Source: JAPPLB01 sp965218555 (lineage in GTDB: Bacteria > Acidobacteriota > Terriglobia > Bryobacterales > UBA6623). From it: DNA of 64,000 nt. Below the pieces are notes generated by a model, which saw nothing but the letters and a program-made list of their open reading frames with translations, searched no databases and was not told the DNA's origin. Where the stretch lies: NCBI GenBank assembly GCA_965218555.1, contig OZ244625.1, positions 3,038,001 to 3,102,000 on the forward strand. Direction: 5' to 3'. This document shows positions 1-9,056 of the stretch, piece after piece. The first letter of the stretch is position 1. Each line of letters starts with the position of its first letter. A program made the position numbers and the translations under genes.

Positions 1-848
1 ATCACCCGAAGGGCTAACAGGTCGTACATCTGCTGAAGCGGCACGCCGCGCTTCGTCATCTTTTCGTAAACCGAAGAAGGTTTTTTGATTCTTCCCTCGA
101 CCGAGGCGGGCACCCCCGCTTCGTCCAGCAGCTTGGAGATGATTACCTTTACTTGATGCAGGAAGGTGTCATCGACCTCGCGGCGGGCGTCGATGTAAAT
201 AGTAATCTCGCGATGGGCTTCGGGCTCAAGGTAGGCGAAGGAGAGGTCTTTTAACTCGCCCCATATCCGGCCCATCCCGAGCCGCAGGGCGATCGGCGCG
301 TAGATCTCCCACGTTTCCCGCGCAATTCGTTGTTGCTTATCTTCTGAAAGATACCCCAATGTCCGCATGTTATGCAGACGATCGGCGAGCTTCACGAGGA
401 TCACACGAATGTCGCGGACCATTGCCAACAACATCTTCCGGAAGTTCTCAGCCTGGTGGGCCTGGCTCGAGTAGTAATCGAGGAGGCTGAGTTTGGTGAC
501 GCCGTCTACGCATCCCGCAACCTCCGGCCCGAAGCGGCGCTCGATCTCGTCTAAGCCGACGGCGGTGTCCTCGACAACGTCATGGAGCAGGCCGGTGATC
601 AGGCACACTCTGTCCAATCGCCGGTCGGCGAGGATGTGAGCCACTTCCAGGGGGTGCGCGATATAGAGTTCGCCGGAAGCACGCGTTTGGGGCCCATGAC
701 GCCAGGCAGCGAACTCGAAGGCCTCTCGCAGCGGTTTGAGATCGTCGTGGGGGCGGGCTTTGCGAAGCTTATCTTCTAACGCAGTGAAGCGCAGCAGGAG
801 GGAGTCGGGGATCAGAGGCCGGTCAGCGGCAACGGGAGACGTTGACAT
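1..848 (-). CDS. rel: RelA/SpoT-family (p)ppGpp synthetase/hydrolase, C-terminal part outside window
   Basis: Bifunctional stringent-response enzyme that makes and degrades (p)ppGpp in the cytoplasm. The reverse strand reads open from an ATG at 848 to the window edge, about 282 codons. The HD hydrolase domain is clear: AHPLEVA near residue 64, the HD pair in LLHDVVEDT near 89-90, and KLADRLHNMRTL near 140. The synthetase domain begins near residue 250 (IKKPSSVYEKM) and is cut after about 30 residues, so synthetase activity cannot be judged. Full-length family members have about 700 residues, so most of the C-terminal half is missing only because of the window boundary. An intact HD motif suggests hydrolase competence. 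The gene lies downstream of the TPR lipoprotein gene on the same strand, with a possible own promoter between them. Confidence 0.92.
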   Translation of the reverse strand, partial: MSTSPVAADRPLIPDSLLLRFTALEDKLRKARPHDDLKPLREAFEFAAWRHGPQTRASGELYIAHPLEVAHILADRRLDRVCLITGLLHDVVEDTAVGLDEIERRFGPEVAGCVDGVTKLSLLDYYSSQAHQAENFRKMLLAMVRDIRVILVKLADRLHNMRTLGYLSEDKQQRIARETWEIYAPIALRLGMGRIWGELKDLSFAYLEPEAHREITIYIDARREVDDTFLHQVKVIISKLLDEAGVPASVEGRIKKPSSVYEKMTKRGVPLQQMYDLLALRV

Positions 849-919
849 CGCGAACCTGCCGGTCAATCCGCCATGACAGATAGATGAAGCCCCGGGAAGC
901 GCATGCTCCTCAGGGCTCT

Positions 920-947
920 ATTATAAAGCCGTCGTTTTTTACTGGAA
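920..947 (-). promoter_or_regulatory. possible promoter of the rel gene
   Basis: A perfect TATAAT on the minus strand (925-920) lies about 72 bases before the rel ATG. A weak -35 match, TTCCAG, lies 16 bases further upstream (947-942). It overlaps the last codons of the lipoprotein gene. The call rests on the -10 only. Confidence 0.35.
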
Positions 948-1745
948 CTCCCGGATCTCCGCTTCCGCCTTGATCTTTTTGGTTTCCAGGCTCTTTTGGA
1001 CCCATTCGTCGGCCAGTATACTGTACTTCTCGTACTCTTCTTTGGATTCCGCGATGTCGGCCCAGCGGCGGTAGAGCAGGTTTACGTAGGCCATCGCATC
1101 GTCGTACAGGGGATCGATCTCGATAGCTTTGTTGAGGGCTTCCAATCCCTCTTCGATCAACGGAAGGTTTTCCTCGGCCAGTTCCTTGCGGGCTTCCTCA
1201 TCCTTGATCGGACCCGGCTCGTCGAGCTGCATGCCGAGCGAAGCCCGAACCTGCATGTCTCGCGGAAACGTGATCGACCAGTTGATGACACCGATCGTAT
1301 ACTGCGCTTCCTTGTTCTGATCATTCACAGCGAGTAGATCTCGGTAGGTCTCCTTGGACAAGTCGAACTCACTCATGCTGAAGTACAGAGACGCCATGCT
1401 GGCGAGGGCGACTTCATTCTTCTCATCACGTTCGAGAACCCCCTTGAAGCCGTCCAGCGCCAACTCGGCGATTTCTAGGTTTTCATCGGACTCGCCGCCC
1501 GGGATGTACTGCATCATGAACGAAGACGCACGATAGGAACGGGCCGCCAACAGCTCCGGATCCAACTCGATGGCTTGGTCGAAGCGCTGAATGGCGGTCT
1601 GGTAGTTGGACTGACTGAACGCCCGGACGCCGTGGTTTAGTTCATTCCGCGCCCTGAGGTAGTTGATCTTGTCGATGCACCCGGTGGTGAGTAGAACGCC
1701 TCCCGCTACGGCGAGCGATAGAAGAACTTGTAGAAACCGTCTCAT
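939..1745 (-). CDS. TPR-repeat lipoprotein
   Basis: A 268-residue exported protein of unknown exact role. Residues 1-22 form a hydrophobic signal sequence ending TTGC, so Cys23 is probably lipidated, although the -3 position is Thr rather than the usual Leu. The rest is a helical tetratricopeptide array: a clear TPR near residues 33-66 (NELNHGVRAFSQSNYQTAI, then IELDPELLAARSYRAS), another around 110-150, and a last unit near 205-230 (ALNKAIEIDPLYDDAMAYV). It ends the ExbB-ExbD-ExbD gene run on the same strand, 33 bases after the second exbD. It may therefore be a periplasmic scaffold for the TonB/Tol-like complex; that role is inferred from position only. Confidence 0.75.
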   Translation of the reverse strand: MRRFLQVLLSLAVAGGVLLTTGCIDKINYLRARNELNHGVRAFSQSNYQTAIQRFDQAIELDPELLAARSYRASSFMMQYIPGGESDENLEIAELALDGFKGVLERDEKNEVALASMASLYFSMSEFDLSKETYRDLLAVNDQNKEAQYTIGVINWSITFPRDMQVRASLGMQLDEPGPIKDEEARKELAEENLPLIEEGLEALNKAIEIDPLYDDAMAYVNLLYRRWADIAESKEEYEKYSILADEWVQKSLETKKIKAEAEIREFQ

Positions 1746-1778
1746 GGTTTTCTGCTCCGTCTTTCCGGCTTGTGGTAC

Positions 1779-2210
1779 TTAGCCGCCTGATTCGAGGTCC
1801 TCCGTTAGCAACCCGATCTTGTCGACGCCGGCGCCCTTGGCGATGTCAATGACCTCGGCGATTTCAATGAAGTCCAGAGCCGGTGCTCCGCGAACGAACA
1901 TCACGCGCTCGGCCCGTGTCTTGAAGATGTCCTGGAGCCGGTTTCCCAACAGGTCCTTCGCGGTGGGATCGCGATTGATCAAGATGCTGCGGTTTGCATT
2001 GATCGAAACGACAATCGTTCGAGTGTTGGATTCCTGCTGCTGTTGCTGCGCGTCGGGGTTGGGCTGCGGGACCAGCGCCTCCAAACCCTTTGGGGTCAGC
2101 GGCGTAATCACCATGAAGATGATCAACAAGACCAACAAGACGTCGATCAGCGGCGTCATATTGATGTTGACCATCGGACCACCGCCGCTTCCACCTACTG
2201 CTATTGCCAT
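1779..2210 (-). CDS. exbD: ExbD/TolR-family biopolymer transport protein (second copy)
   Basis: A 143-residue inner-membrane protein with one N-terminal membrane helix (MTPLIDVLLVLLIIFMVI) and a periplasmic domain. The family Asp in the helix (PLIDVLL), used in proton-driven energisation of TonB, is present. The ATG at 2210 is chosen because AAGGAG sits 6 bases upstream; a longer frame upstream has no such support and reads as non-membrane sequence. A Gln-rich stretch (AQQQQQE) follows the helix. The gene is one of two adjacent exbD-like genes after exbB, an arrangement common where different TonB or Tol-like complexes share a motor. Confidence 0.88.
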   Translation of the reverse strand: MAIAVGGSGGGPMVNINMTPLIDVLLVLLIIFMVITPLTPKGLEALVPQPNPDAQQQQQESNTRTIVVSINANRSILINRDPTAKDLLGNRLQDIFKTRAERVMFVRGAPALDFIEIAEVIDIAKGAGVDKIGLLTEDLESGG

Positions 2211-2308
2211 GGTGTTTCTCCTTGAGTCTAGTATCGTCTGGATTCTATCCGCCGACGATCCCGAGCCCTCCATCGGACCGGCAAGGGCTCGTAAACGCCG
2301 TTTATCGT

Positions 2309-2752
2309 TTACTGAGCCGCACGGGAGCGTGTTTCTTCCAGCTTCTCCGTCAGAAGGCCCACCTGATCACAGCCCGCAGAACGAAGGATGTTGACAACTT
2401 CGACGACCCGCTCATAACGAGACCGGGCGTCGCTCTTTACATACACGGTCTTGTCGATGCGGGTGGTCAGGATGTCCTCAACTTCGGCCTTCAGTTTGTT
2501 CGCCTCGATCTTAGAACGACCCAGGAACACGCTTCCCTCGCGCGTCACGGCGATCAGGATGGCGTCCTCCTGATCAGCTTCGTCCATCGCGATGTGATTA
2601 CGTGTGCGCACCAGGTCAACACTAACGCCCTTGCTCAACATGGGGGTGATGACCATAAAGATGATCAGCAGCACGAGCATCACATCTACCATCGGCGTCA
2701 CATTGATGTCGACAATGGCGCCCATTGACTTTGATTTCTTCTCTTCTTCCAT
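2309..2752 (-). CDS. exbD: ExbD/TolR-family biopolymer transport protein (first copy)
   Basis: A 147-residue partner of ExbB. After a short charged cytoplasmic start (MEEEKKSKSMGAI) comes the typical transmembrane segment with the key Asp (VTPMVDVMLVLLIIFMVIT, about residues 18-36), then a periplasmic domain ending in a region that fits the ExbD fold (VYVKSDARSRYERVVEVV). AAGGAG lies 7 bases before the ATG. The gene follows exbB by about 70 bases and precedes the second exbD by 98 bases, so the three are probably co-transcribed. Its lack of the Gln-rich linker separates it from the second copy. Confidence 0.9.
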   Translation of the reverse strand: MEEEKKSKSMGAIVDINVTPMVDVMLVLLIIFMVITPMLSKGVSVDLVRTRNHIAMDEADQEDAILIAVTREGSVFLGRSKIEANKLKAEVEDILTTRIDKTVYVKSDARSRYERVVEVVNILRSAGCDQVGLLTEKLEETRSRAAQ

Positions 2753-2823
2753 TCCGAACTCCTTGAGTCGAGCGCTGAAGGCGGCGGGCTCAGAGGCCCG
2801 CCGTCGCTTCGATTCGAGCCGGT

Positions 2824-3555
2824 TTAGCTGGCAGCAACCTTTTGGGTCTTCTTCAGGAAGTAGTCAAGCAGCTCTGAGCTGGAGTTGTCCATCTCGACGT
2901 CAAACGCTTCCACTTTGGTGTTGAAGTAGTTGAACATCCACACCGCCGGGATCGCGACGAACAAACCGATCGCCGTCGCCACCAAGGCTTCGGAAATACC
3001 GCCGGCAACGGCTCCCAGACCTGTTGACTTCTCGGACGAAATGCCCTCGAACGCGTTGATAATACCGACCACCGTACCGAACAACCCAACAAAGGGCGCC
3101 GTCGAACCAATCGTAGCCAGACCGCTGAGGCCGCGATTCAACTCGGCATGCGTGATGGCCTGAGCCCGCTGGAGAGCGCGCTTCGACGACTCGATCGTCT
3201 CGCCTGGGATTTCCGAGCTCATTTCGTGTGCTTGGAATTCTTGCAGGCCCGCCACAACAACCTTTGCCAAGTGACTCTTCTTATACCGCTCGGATACCTT
3301 CACGGCTTCGTCCAACTTGCCTTCGCGCAAAGCGCCCGCGACGGCCGGCGCATACTGCCGAGACTGTTTCCGAGCTGAGTTGAAGGCCATGTAGCGATCG
3401 ATCATCACGCCGATCGACCAAGCGGACATCAGAAACATGATGATGACAACCGCTCGCGCCGCAAAACCCATCTGGTTCCACATGGAAATCATGTCGAAAC
3501 CGACTTCTTGTTGCTGGAGCAGCATCATGCTCCAAACCGACAACTGAGCAAACAT
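2824..3555 (-). CDS. exbB: ExbB/TolQ/MotA-family proton channel
   Basis: A 243-residue inner-membrane proton channel subunit that powers TonB. Three membrane helices are visible: near residues 30-50 (FAARAVVIIMFLMSAWSIGV), near 145-175 (LATIGSTAPFVGLFGTVVGI, the family signature), and near 185-210 (ISEALVATAIGLFVAIPAV). A strong purine-rich ribosome site (AGAGGAGGAGGA) precedes the ATG. It is encoded between tonB and the two exbD genes, all on the minus strand. An ExbB/TolQ assignment fits better than MotA because of the length and the ExbD neighbours. Confidence 0.92.
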   Translation of the reverse strand: MFAQLSVWSMMLLQQQEVGFDMISMWNQMGFAARAVVIIMFLMSAWSIGVMIDRYMAFNSARKQSRQYAPAVAGALREGKLDEAVKVSERYKKSHLAKVVVAGLQEFQAHEMSSEIPGETIESSKRALQRAQAITHAELNRGLSGLATIGSTAPFVGLFGTVVGIINAFEGISSEKSTGLGAVAGGISEALVATAIGLFVAIPAVWMFNYFNTKVEAFDVEMDNSSSELLDYFLKKTQKVAAS

Positions 3556-3648
3556 AAAAAGGTCCTCCTCCTCTAAATCGTATATGCGCGAACGCTCCGC
3601 CGTTGCTCCGATCGGAATCTTATTCGCTGTGGATCACGCGATCACCGA

Positions 3649-4401
3649 TCACCCGGTCAATTTGAAGATCACGTCAATCTGAGTTACAACTTCCACCGCC
3701 TCGCCATTCAGTAAGGTCGGCTTGTATTGCCACTGTTTCACCGCTTCCAGCGCGGACGGAACCAGCAGAGGATGGCCGCGGCTTACTTCCAGTTTCTGGA
3801 TCGAGCCGTTTCGGGCAATAATCGCGGTAAGCTTCACGACACCCTGGATGCGCGCCTGACGCGCGAGGGGTGGATATCTCGGGGCGACCCGTTTCGCCAA
3901 GCGGGCTTTCTGGACGCTGCCGCCCACGCGAATACGCTTCGGGGTCGCTTTCTTCTTCTTCACGGGTGGCGGTGGCGGCGGAGGCGCGACGAGCGGTTGA
4001 TTCGAAACGATGCCACCGATCACACCACCGAGCGAGCCACCGATGGAACCGCCCGGAACACCTCCGACGACACCGGCGATGGTTGCAGCCGGCGGGGGCA
4101 TGTCCTCTTCCTTGATGATCGCGATCTCGTCGGGAATTTCCGTTGGTTGCACCAACTTGCCGGCGTCGAATTCACGCGGAATTATCTTTTTGACCACCGC
4201 CTGCGTGGGAGGCGGGGGCGGGGGCGGAGGCGGGGGCGGTGCCACCAGGAACGTCATCAACTCCGTCGCCGGGAGCTCGTAATAGTCGAGCAGCGGGATG
4301 AGTACCATCACGCCGAGCAATATGAACTGGATGGTGAACGAGAGTGCCACCGTCCAAGGTGTTTTCGTCTTCCCCGTATTAAGCATGCTTTGTTCAAACA
4401 T
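3649..4401 (-). CDS. tonB: energy transducer TonB
   Basis: A 250-residue TonB protein carrying ExbB/ExbD energy to outer-membrane receptors. The N-terminus has a membrane anchor (about residues 16-38, PWTVALSFTIQFILLGVMVL). Next come a pure Pro run of 11 residues and a second Pro run that together span the periplasm, a Gly/Val-rich segment, and a C-terminal TonB domain from about residue 165 (APRYPPLARQARIQGVVKL to VEVVTQIDVIFKL). The ATG at 4401 is preferred over an upstream frame extension because the anchor then sits at the proper place and an AGAGGG site precedes it. A second TonB at 22768-23508 has the same start pattern (MFxQ...PWTV). Confidence 0.9.
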   Translation of the reverse strand: MFEQSMLNTGKTKTPWTVALSFTIQFILLGVMVLIPLLDYYELPATELMTFLVAPPPPPPPPPPPTQAVVKKIIPREFDAGKLVQPTEIPDEIAIIKEEDMPPPAATIAGVVGGVPGGSIGGSLGGVIGGIVSNQPLVAPPPPPPPVKKKKATPKRIRVGGSVQKARLAKRVAPRYPPLARQARIQGVVKLTAIIARNGSIQKLEVSRGHPLLVPSALEAVKQWQYKPTLLNGEAVEVVTQIDVIFKLTG

Positions 4402-4505
4402 GGTTTCAGCCCTCTCTTCTGTCGATTCCCCAAGCCTTCCTCTGCGCGTCCGGCTCGACCCGACTATGCTAGCTCTCTTCACGGCTCGGACGCAATGCCT
4501 ATACC

Positions 4506-5678
4506 TTATTTCCGGCGTGGATGCCCTCTACCCGCAACGGCCGTACCCTGCCACCATAACAGGATCGGACTGGCAACGAACACCGAAGAGTAAGTCCCGA
4601 TCAATACGCCGATCACCAAGGCGAACGAAAAGCTTCTCAACACCTCGCCACCGAAAACGAACAAACATAGGACGGCGATGAGAGTCAGCCCGGAAGTCAG
4701 AACCGTTCGAGCCAGCGTCTGATTCACACTCAAGTTCAGCAAACTCGCCAACGGCTGACGACGCGTCAACTTACGGTTTTCCCTCACGCGGTCAAAGATC
4801 ACGATCGTATCGTTCATCGAATAACCCACCAGGGTGAGAAATGCCGCGACGACGGTCAACTCAATCTCCCGGTTGAAAAGCGAGAAGAATCCGAGTGTGA
4901 TCAAAACGTCGTGGAAGACCGCCACGACCGCCGCGACCCCGTAGATCCACTCAAAACGAAATGCAATGTAGACCAGCATCCCGCCCAGTGCGAACAGAGT
5001 TGCTTTGATCGCCTGCCACTGAAGCTCTTTGCCGATTTTCGGTCCGACGTACCCTCCCCCCCGGATCGCGAACGCTCCGAGGTAAGCCTCCTCCTTAAGC
5101 GCCGATATGATATCAGCATTGGCCCCCTCAATGGAAGTCAATAGCGAAAAATCTCTTACCAGCCCCGACTGCGGCGCCTCGTCGCGAAACGCCAATAGTG
5201 CTCGGACCCCTTCCGTGATCTCCTCGGTCGTCAGCGGAGACTCGGCGATCTTGGGATTCGAGACCACCCGATCGGCAAGGGTTTCCAAGCCGACGTTGTT
5301 GAAGTCCAGTTTCGATTCGTCGCCGCCGTAGAGCCGGCGCAGTGTCGCCACAATCTTGTCCTGCCCCGACGTCAGGGCCTCCTCTTCGGTCAGATCGAGA
5401 TCGATTTTCAACTCGTGGCTGTCGGGTCCCTCTTCAAAGGGCTGGAGCGTAGCCACGTTGAGCCCCTCACCGGTCAGCGCCTCTCGGATCTCATCCACTC
5501 GAGGCGCATCCTTGAACTTCACGTAAACGAGTGTGCCGCCCTTGAAATCAATGCCGAACTTGGGCCCACCCTTGAGCAACAGGCTCACCCCGCCCGCCAC
5601 AATGAGCAGTAGTGAAAGTCCGAGAAAGTATTTCCGCCGGCCGATGAAGTCGATGTTCGTCTCTTTCAGTAGCTGCAT
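4506..5678 (-). CDS. secF: protein translocase subunit SecF
   Basis: A 390-residue membrane subunit of the SecDF complex, which uses the proton gradient to pull proteins out of the Sec channel. It has the N-terminal helix, the conserved GIDFKGGTLVYVKF segment around residue 41, and the periplasmic P1-like domain. The C-terminal five-helix half contains the signature NDTIVIFDRVREN near residue 290. The periplasmic domain is longer than in E. coli SecF (about 320 residues in total). The gene follows secD by 68 bases on the same strand, the standard yajC-secD-secF order. Confidence 0.96.
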   Translation of the reverse strand: MQLLKETNIDFIGRRKYFLGLSLLLIVAGGVSLLLKGGPKFGIDFKGGTLVYVKFKDAPRVDEIREALTGEGLNVATLQPFEEGPDSHELKIDLDLTEEEALTSGQDKIVATLRRLYGGDESKLDFNNVGLETLADRVVSNPKIAESPLTTEEITEGVRALLAFRDEAPQSGLVRDFSLLTSIEGANADIISALKEEAYLGAFAIRGGGYVGPKIGKELQWQAIKATLFALGGMLVYIAFRFEWIYGVAAVVAVFHDVLITLGFFSLFNREIELTVVAAFLTLVGYSMNDTIVIFDRVRENRKLTRRQPLASLLNLSVNQTLARTVLTSGLTLIAVLCLFVFGGEVLRSFSFALVIGVLIGTYSSVFVASPILLWWQGTAVAGRGHPRRK

Positions 5679-5746
5679 GATTCAGCGCGGATCGGATTCC
5701 GATAGCTCTAGACACCGGCGTGCGTCAAAAAGTTCCCGGTGAACGT

Positions 5747-7381
5747 TCAGATACTTAACTCCTTGACTTGCTTCTTGCCTGCCAAGCCGAAATCGAAGAT
5801 CAGCCGTGATACGAACACGGACGTGAACAGATTTGCGACCAAGCCGATGGCTAAGGTTACCGCGAAGCCCTGCACAGGTCCGCGGCCGAACAGGAACAGG
5901 AACGCGGCGGCGATGATTGTCGTCAGATTGGTGTCGATCAACGTCAGGAAGGCCTTCGCGAATCCCGCGTTCAGTGCTCCGACGACCCCCTTGCCGGCCC
6001 GCAACTCCTCGCGAATGCGCTCGAAAATCAGCACGTTGGCGTCCACGGCCATGCCGATCGTCAAGATGATACCCGCTATGCCCGGTAGCGTCAGAGTGAA
6101 GCTGAAGTAGCTCAGCATCGCCAACAGAATGAGCAGGTTCAGCAGCAGGGCCAGCACGGCATTGATGCCGGCTCGGCGATAGTAGAACAGCATCGAGAGA
6201 ACGATGAGCGACAAGCCCAACAGTGCGCTCCGGACGCCTTGCCGGATGGAATCCGCCCCAAGTGAAGCGCCAACCGTTCGCTCCTCCAGGTATTCGACCG
6301 ACGCCGGCAAAGAACCCGCCCGCAGCACCAGGGCCAAGTCCTGCGCCTCCTGCTGACCGCTCAACCCGCTGATGCTGCCTTGGTCTGTGATTCGGGACCG
6401 AATCTCAGCCACGCTCTTGATGCGGTCGTCCAGAACCACCGCCAGGAGGTTGCCGACATTCGCCCCCGTGTAGTCTCCGAAACGGCTGCCGGCTTCGGGG
6501 GAAAGAACGAACCTTGCTTCCCAGGTCTGGTCCTCGGGGTTGCGCCCGGGAAGAGCGTTCCGCAGATCCGAGCCGGTAATCACCGGCACCGCGTTCAAGA
6601 CATACCATTCGTTTTGCGCTCCGCCGACGTCCGGCCTCTGGTACAACCTCAGCTCGCTGTTCGGCGGCATCACTCCGTTGTGGGCCGCCCGTGCCGAATC
6701 GATGTCAGAGTACGGGGTCGCATCGAGCACCTCTTGGATCTCGAGCTGCGCGGTCATCGACAGGATCTGCATCACGCGGGCCGGATCGCTGAGCCCCGGC
6801 AATTGCACCAGGACTTCGTATTCCGCGTCCGCCCGACCGTGTTGCTGGATCGTCGGTTCGGTCAACCCCAGGCTGTTGACGCGATTCTCAACCGTTGCGA
6901 TCGTCTGGGTCACCGTGTCGTTCTTGAGAAGCGCCAGCGAGGAAGGCCGCATGCGCAATTCCCAGACGGTGGATGCCCGGCTCGACGGCAGCCAGTTGGG
7001 GAAGTACTGCTCGACGGTGTTCCGGAAGTCCGAGGCCCGTTCGGCCGGCACTCCTTCCACCGTGATCATGATGTCGTCAGCTTCTTCAATCGTTTCCGGG
7101 TTGTTTCTCGTGATGGACTCCGGAGTCAGCGGCGTCGGCAAATTGCCGAGTTCCTCCTGCAGACGCCTGACCGCACGGTCCGCCTCTGCCCGCAGCGCTT
7201 CCTGTACCTGCACCTGCAGGATCAAGTGGACGCCGCCCTTCAGATCGAGACCCAACGTGACCTTCTCTTGCAGATGGTCGTAAATATCTTGCACGGACGT
7301 AGGCAGCCCGATGACGCCGTAGAGGGAGATCAGGGACACCGCCAGGGCGATCAACAACCGATTCCGCAGACTGCCTTTCAT
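5747..7381 (-). CDS. secD: protein translocase subunit SecD
   Basis: A 544-residue partner of SecF. An N-terminal helix is followed by the DLKGGVHLILQV motif near residue 46 and a large periplasmic P1 domain (about 60-370). The six-helix C-terminal part has GMAVDANVLIFERIREE near residue 440, carrying the proton-path acidic residues. The length is between those of E. coli (615) and Thermus SecD. The gene lies 40 bases downstream of yajC and shares its direction with secF, so they form one transcription unit. Confidence 0.97.
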   Translation of the reverse strand: MKGSLRNRLLIALAVSLISLYGVIGLPTSVQDIYDHLQEKVTLGLDLKGGVHLILQVQVQEALRAEADRAVRRLQEELGNLPTPLTPESITRNNPETIEEADDIMITVEGVPAERASDFRNTVEQYFPNWLPSSRASTVWELRMRPSSLALLKNDTVTQTIATVENRVNSLGLTEPTIQQHGRADAEYEVLVQLPGLSDPARVMQILSMTAQLEIQEVLDATPYSDIDSARAAHNGVMPPNSELRLYQRPDVGGAQNEWYVLNAVPVITGSDLRNALPGRNPEDQTWEARFVLSPEAGSRFGDYTGANVGNLLAVVLDDRIKSVAEIRSRITDQGSISGLSGQQEAQDLALVLRAGSLPASVEYLEERTVGASLGADSIRQGVRSALLGLSLIVLSMLFYYRRAGINAVLALLLNLLILLAMLSYFSFTLTLPGIAGIILTIGMAVDANVLIFERIREELRAGKGVVGALNAGFAKAFLTLIDTNLTTIIAAAFLFLFGRGPVQGFAVTLAIGLVANLFTSVFVSRLIFDFGLAGKKQVKELSI

Positions 7382-7421
7382 AAGTTCTCAACACCGCGCA
7401 GCGGCGCGGCCGGGTGTTCTC

Positions 7422-7784
7422 TCACTTCTTTTCCTCGTTCTCGGAAAGCAAAGCCGTCACAGCGCCTCGTGAGAATTGGATCTTGACGTTGTCCGGCCTT
7501 ACCCGTATCGTGACCGAGTTGTCTTTCTCACCCAGCGAAACGATCGTACCAATGACGCCGCCATTCGTCACCACGCGATCGCCATTCTTCAAGTTTCGCA
7601 GCATCTCGTCTGTTTTCTTCTGCCGCCGGCGCATCGGCAGGAACAGCACGAGGTAGAAAATCACCACCATCAAAATGATGGGGAAGAACGGGGTCGACAG
7701 CGGGCTCGATTGCAGTAGGAACATCGCCGGAGCCGGGTTCGACCCGGTCGAAAGTGTCGCCTCCAACAACGAACCGAAGCCCAT
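7422..7784 (-). CDS. yajC: preprotein translocase subunit YajC
   Basis: A 120-residue single-span membrane protein of the SecDF-YajC complex. The membrane helix is at about residues 35-52 (ILMVVIFYLVLFLPMRRRQ), immediately followed by the family signature KKTDEMLRNLKNGDRVVTNGG. The length is normal for the family. It stands between tgt and secD on the minus strand, as in many bacteria. Confidence 0.95.
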   Translation of the reverse strand: MGFGSLLEATLSTGSNPAPAMFLLQSSPLSTPFFPIILMVVIFYLVLFLPMRRRQKKTDEMLRNLKNGDRVVTNGGVIGTIVSLGEKDNSVTIRVRPDNVKIQFSRGAVTALLSENEEKK

Positions 7785-7883
7785 ACTTATCCCCTTCAGG
7801 CCGGCCGAGAGCGGCCATAGCTCTTCCAGCTCAGAGTTGCAACGGAGAAATCGGAATCGAAACGATCGCCGCGCAGACTCGGG

Positions 7884-9056
7884 CTAGGAGCGCTTCTCTT
7901 CCTTAGCGCGAATCAGGGCCAAATACTCGGGGAGATCCCCAAACAGTATAGCTTCGCGAATCCGTCTCATCCTGTCAAGGTAAACAGATACGTTGTGTAG
8001 CGTCGCCAATGTCCCGAACAGCATCTCCCGCGCCAGGAAAAGGTGTCGCAGGTATGCCCGAGAGAAGTTCCGACAGGTGTAGCACGAGCACTGTTCGTCC
8101 ACCGGACGAGGGTCGCGAGCCCACACGGCGTTTTTGATCACCACTGGCCCAGCGTTCGTAAACAGATAGCCGTTGCGCGCATTCCGCGTCGGCAGAACGC
8201 AATCCATCATGTCGACGCCCCGCGCCACGTATTCCCCCAACTCATGGAGCATCCCCACGCCCATCACGTAGCGTGGCCGGTCCCTCGGCAGCACGGGCTC
8301 CGAAGCCTCGACCATTTCGTAACTCATCGCTCGCGGCTCGCCCACCGACACCCCCCCGATTGCATATCCCGGCGCATCCAGCACGACCAGTCGCTCCGCG
8401 CACTCCCGACGCAAATGCTCAAACATCGACCCCTGAACGATCGGAAACAGCGCCTGGCCTTCGCCATGGCTATTCCTCCAGTGCGCAAATGCCCGCTCCG
8501 CCCATCGCAGCGTCGTTTCCATCGACGCCCGTGCACGCTCATGGCTCACCGGATACTCTGTGCACTCGTCCAGCACCATCATGATGTCGCTGCCGAGCGC
8601 CTGTTGGACATCGACAGTCGACTCCGGCGTAAACAGGTGCTCCGAGCCGTCCAAGTGCGACCGAAAGATAACCCCACTTGCGGTGACTTTCCGCAGCCCC
8701 GCCAAACTAAAAACCTGGAACCCGCCCGAATCCGTGAGCACCGCGCACGGCCATCCCATAAACCGGTGCAGTCCGCCCAGTTCCTCGATTGCCTTGTGGC
8801 CGGGTCTGAGATAGAGGTGGTAGGTATTCGCCAGGATGAGGGACGCCTGCAACTCCTCGGCCAACATCCGTTGTGTCAAACCTTTGACAGTCGCCTGCGA
8901 TCCCACCGGCATGAAAACCGGCGTCTCGACTGCCCCATGAGCCGTGTGCAGCAGCCCGGCCCGCGCCCGCGTATGCGGACATTCCGCCACCACCTCGAAA
9001 CGGAACGGTCCGGGCTCCCCCCGCTGCGCCGGCTCTTCCGCCTTCTTAGCGGCCAT
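7884..9056 (-). CDS. tgt: queuine tRNA-ribosyltransferase
   Basis: A 390-residue enzyme that swaps guanine-34 for the queuine precursor in tRNAs with GUN anticodons. Visible family marks are TDSGGFQVFSL near residue 108 (catalytic Asp), the substrate-binding VLDECTEYP, the second Asp region GVDMMDCVLPTRNARNG near 285, and the zinc site CSCYTCRNFSRAYLRHL near 323-340. The start ATG overlaps the end of the peptidase gene upstream by 11 bases, so the two are likely translationally coupled. The tgt-yajC-secD-secF order is widely conserved. Confidence 0.96.
   Translation of the reverse strand: MAAKKAEEPAQRGEPGPFRFEVVAECPHTRARAGLLHTAHGAVETPVFMPVGSQATVKGLTQRMLAEELQASLILANTYHLYLRPGHKAIEELGGLHRFMGWPCAVLTDSGGFQVFSLAGLRKVTASGVIFRSHLDGSEHLFTPESTVDVQQALGSDIMMVLDECTEYPVSHERARASMETTLRWAERAFAHWRNSHGEGQALFPIVQGSMFEHLRRECAERLVVLDAPGYAIGGVSVGEPRAMSYEMVEASEPVLPRDRPRYVMGVGMLHELGEYVARGVDMMDCVLPTRNARNGYLFTNAGPVVIKNAVWARDPRPVDEQCSCYTCRNFSRAYLRHLFLAREMLFGTLATLHNVSVYLDRMRRIREAILFGDLPEYLALIRAKEEKRS

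Noticed and set aside
4172..4282. repeat tract of GGC/GGG triplets
   Set aside because: It encodes the poly-Pro run of TonB and is explained by that gene.
6380..7486. 368-codon plus-strand frame
   Set aside because: Antisense shadow of secD, Arg/His-rich.
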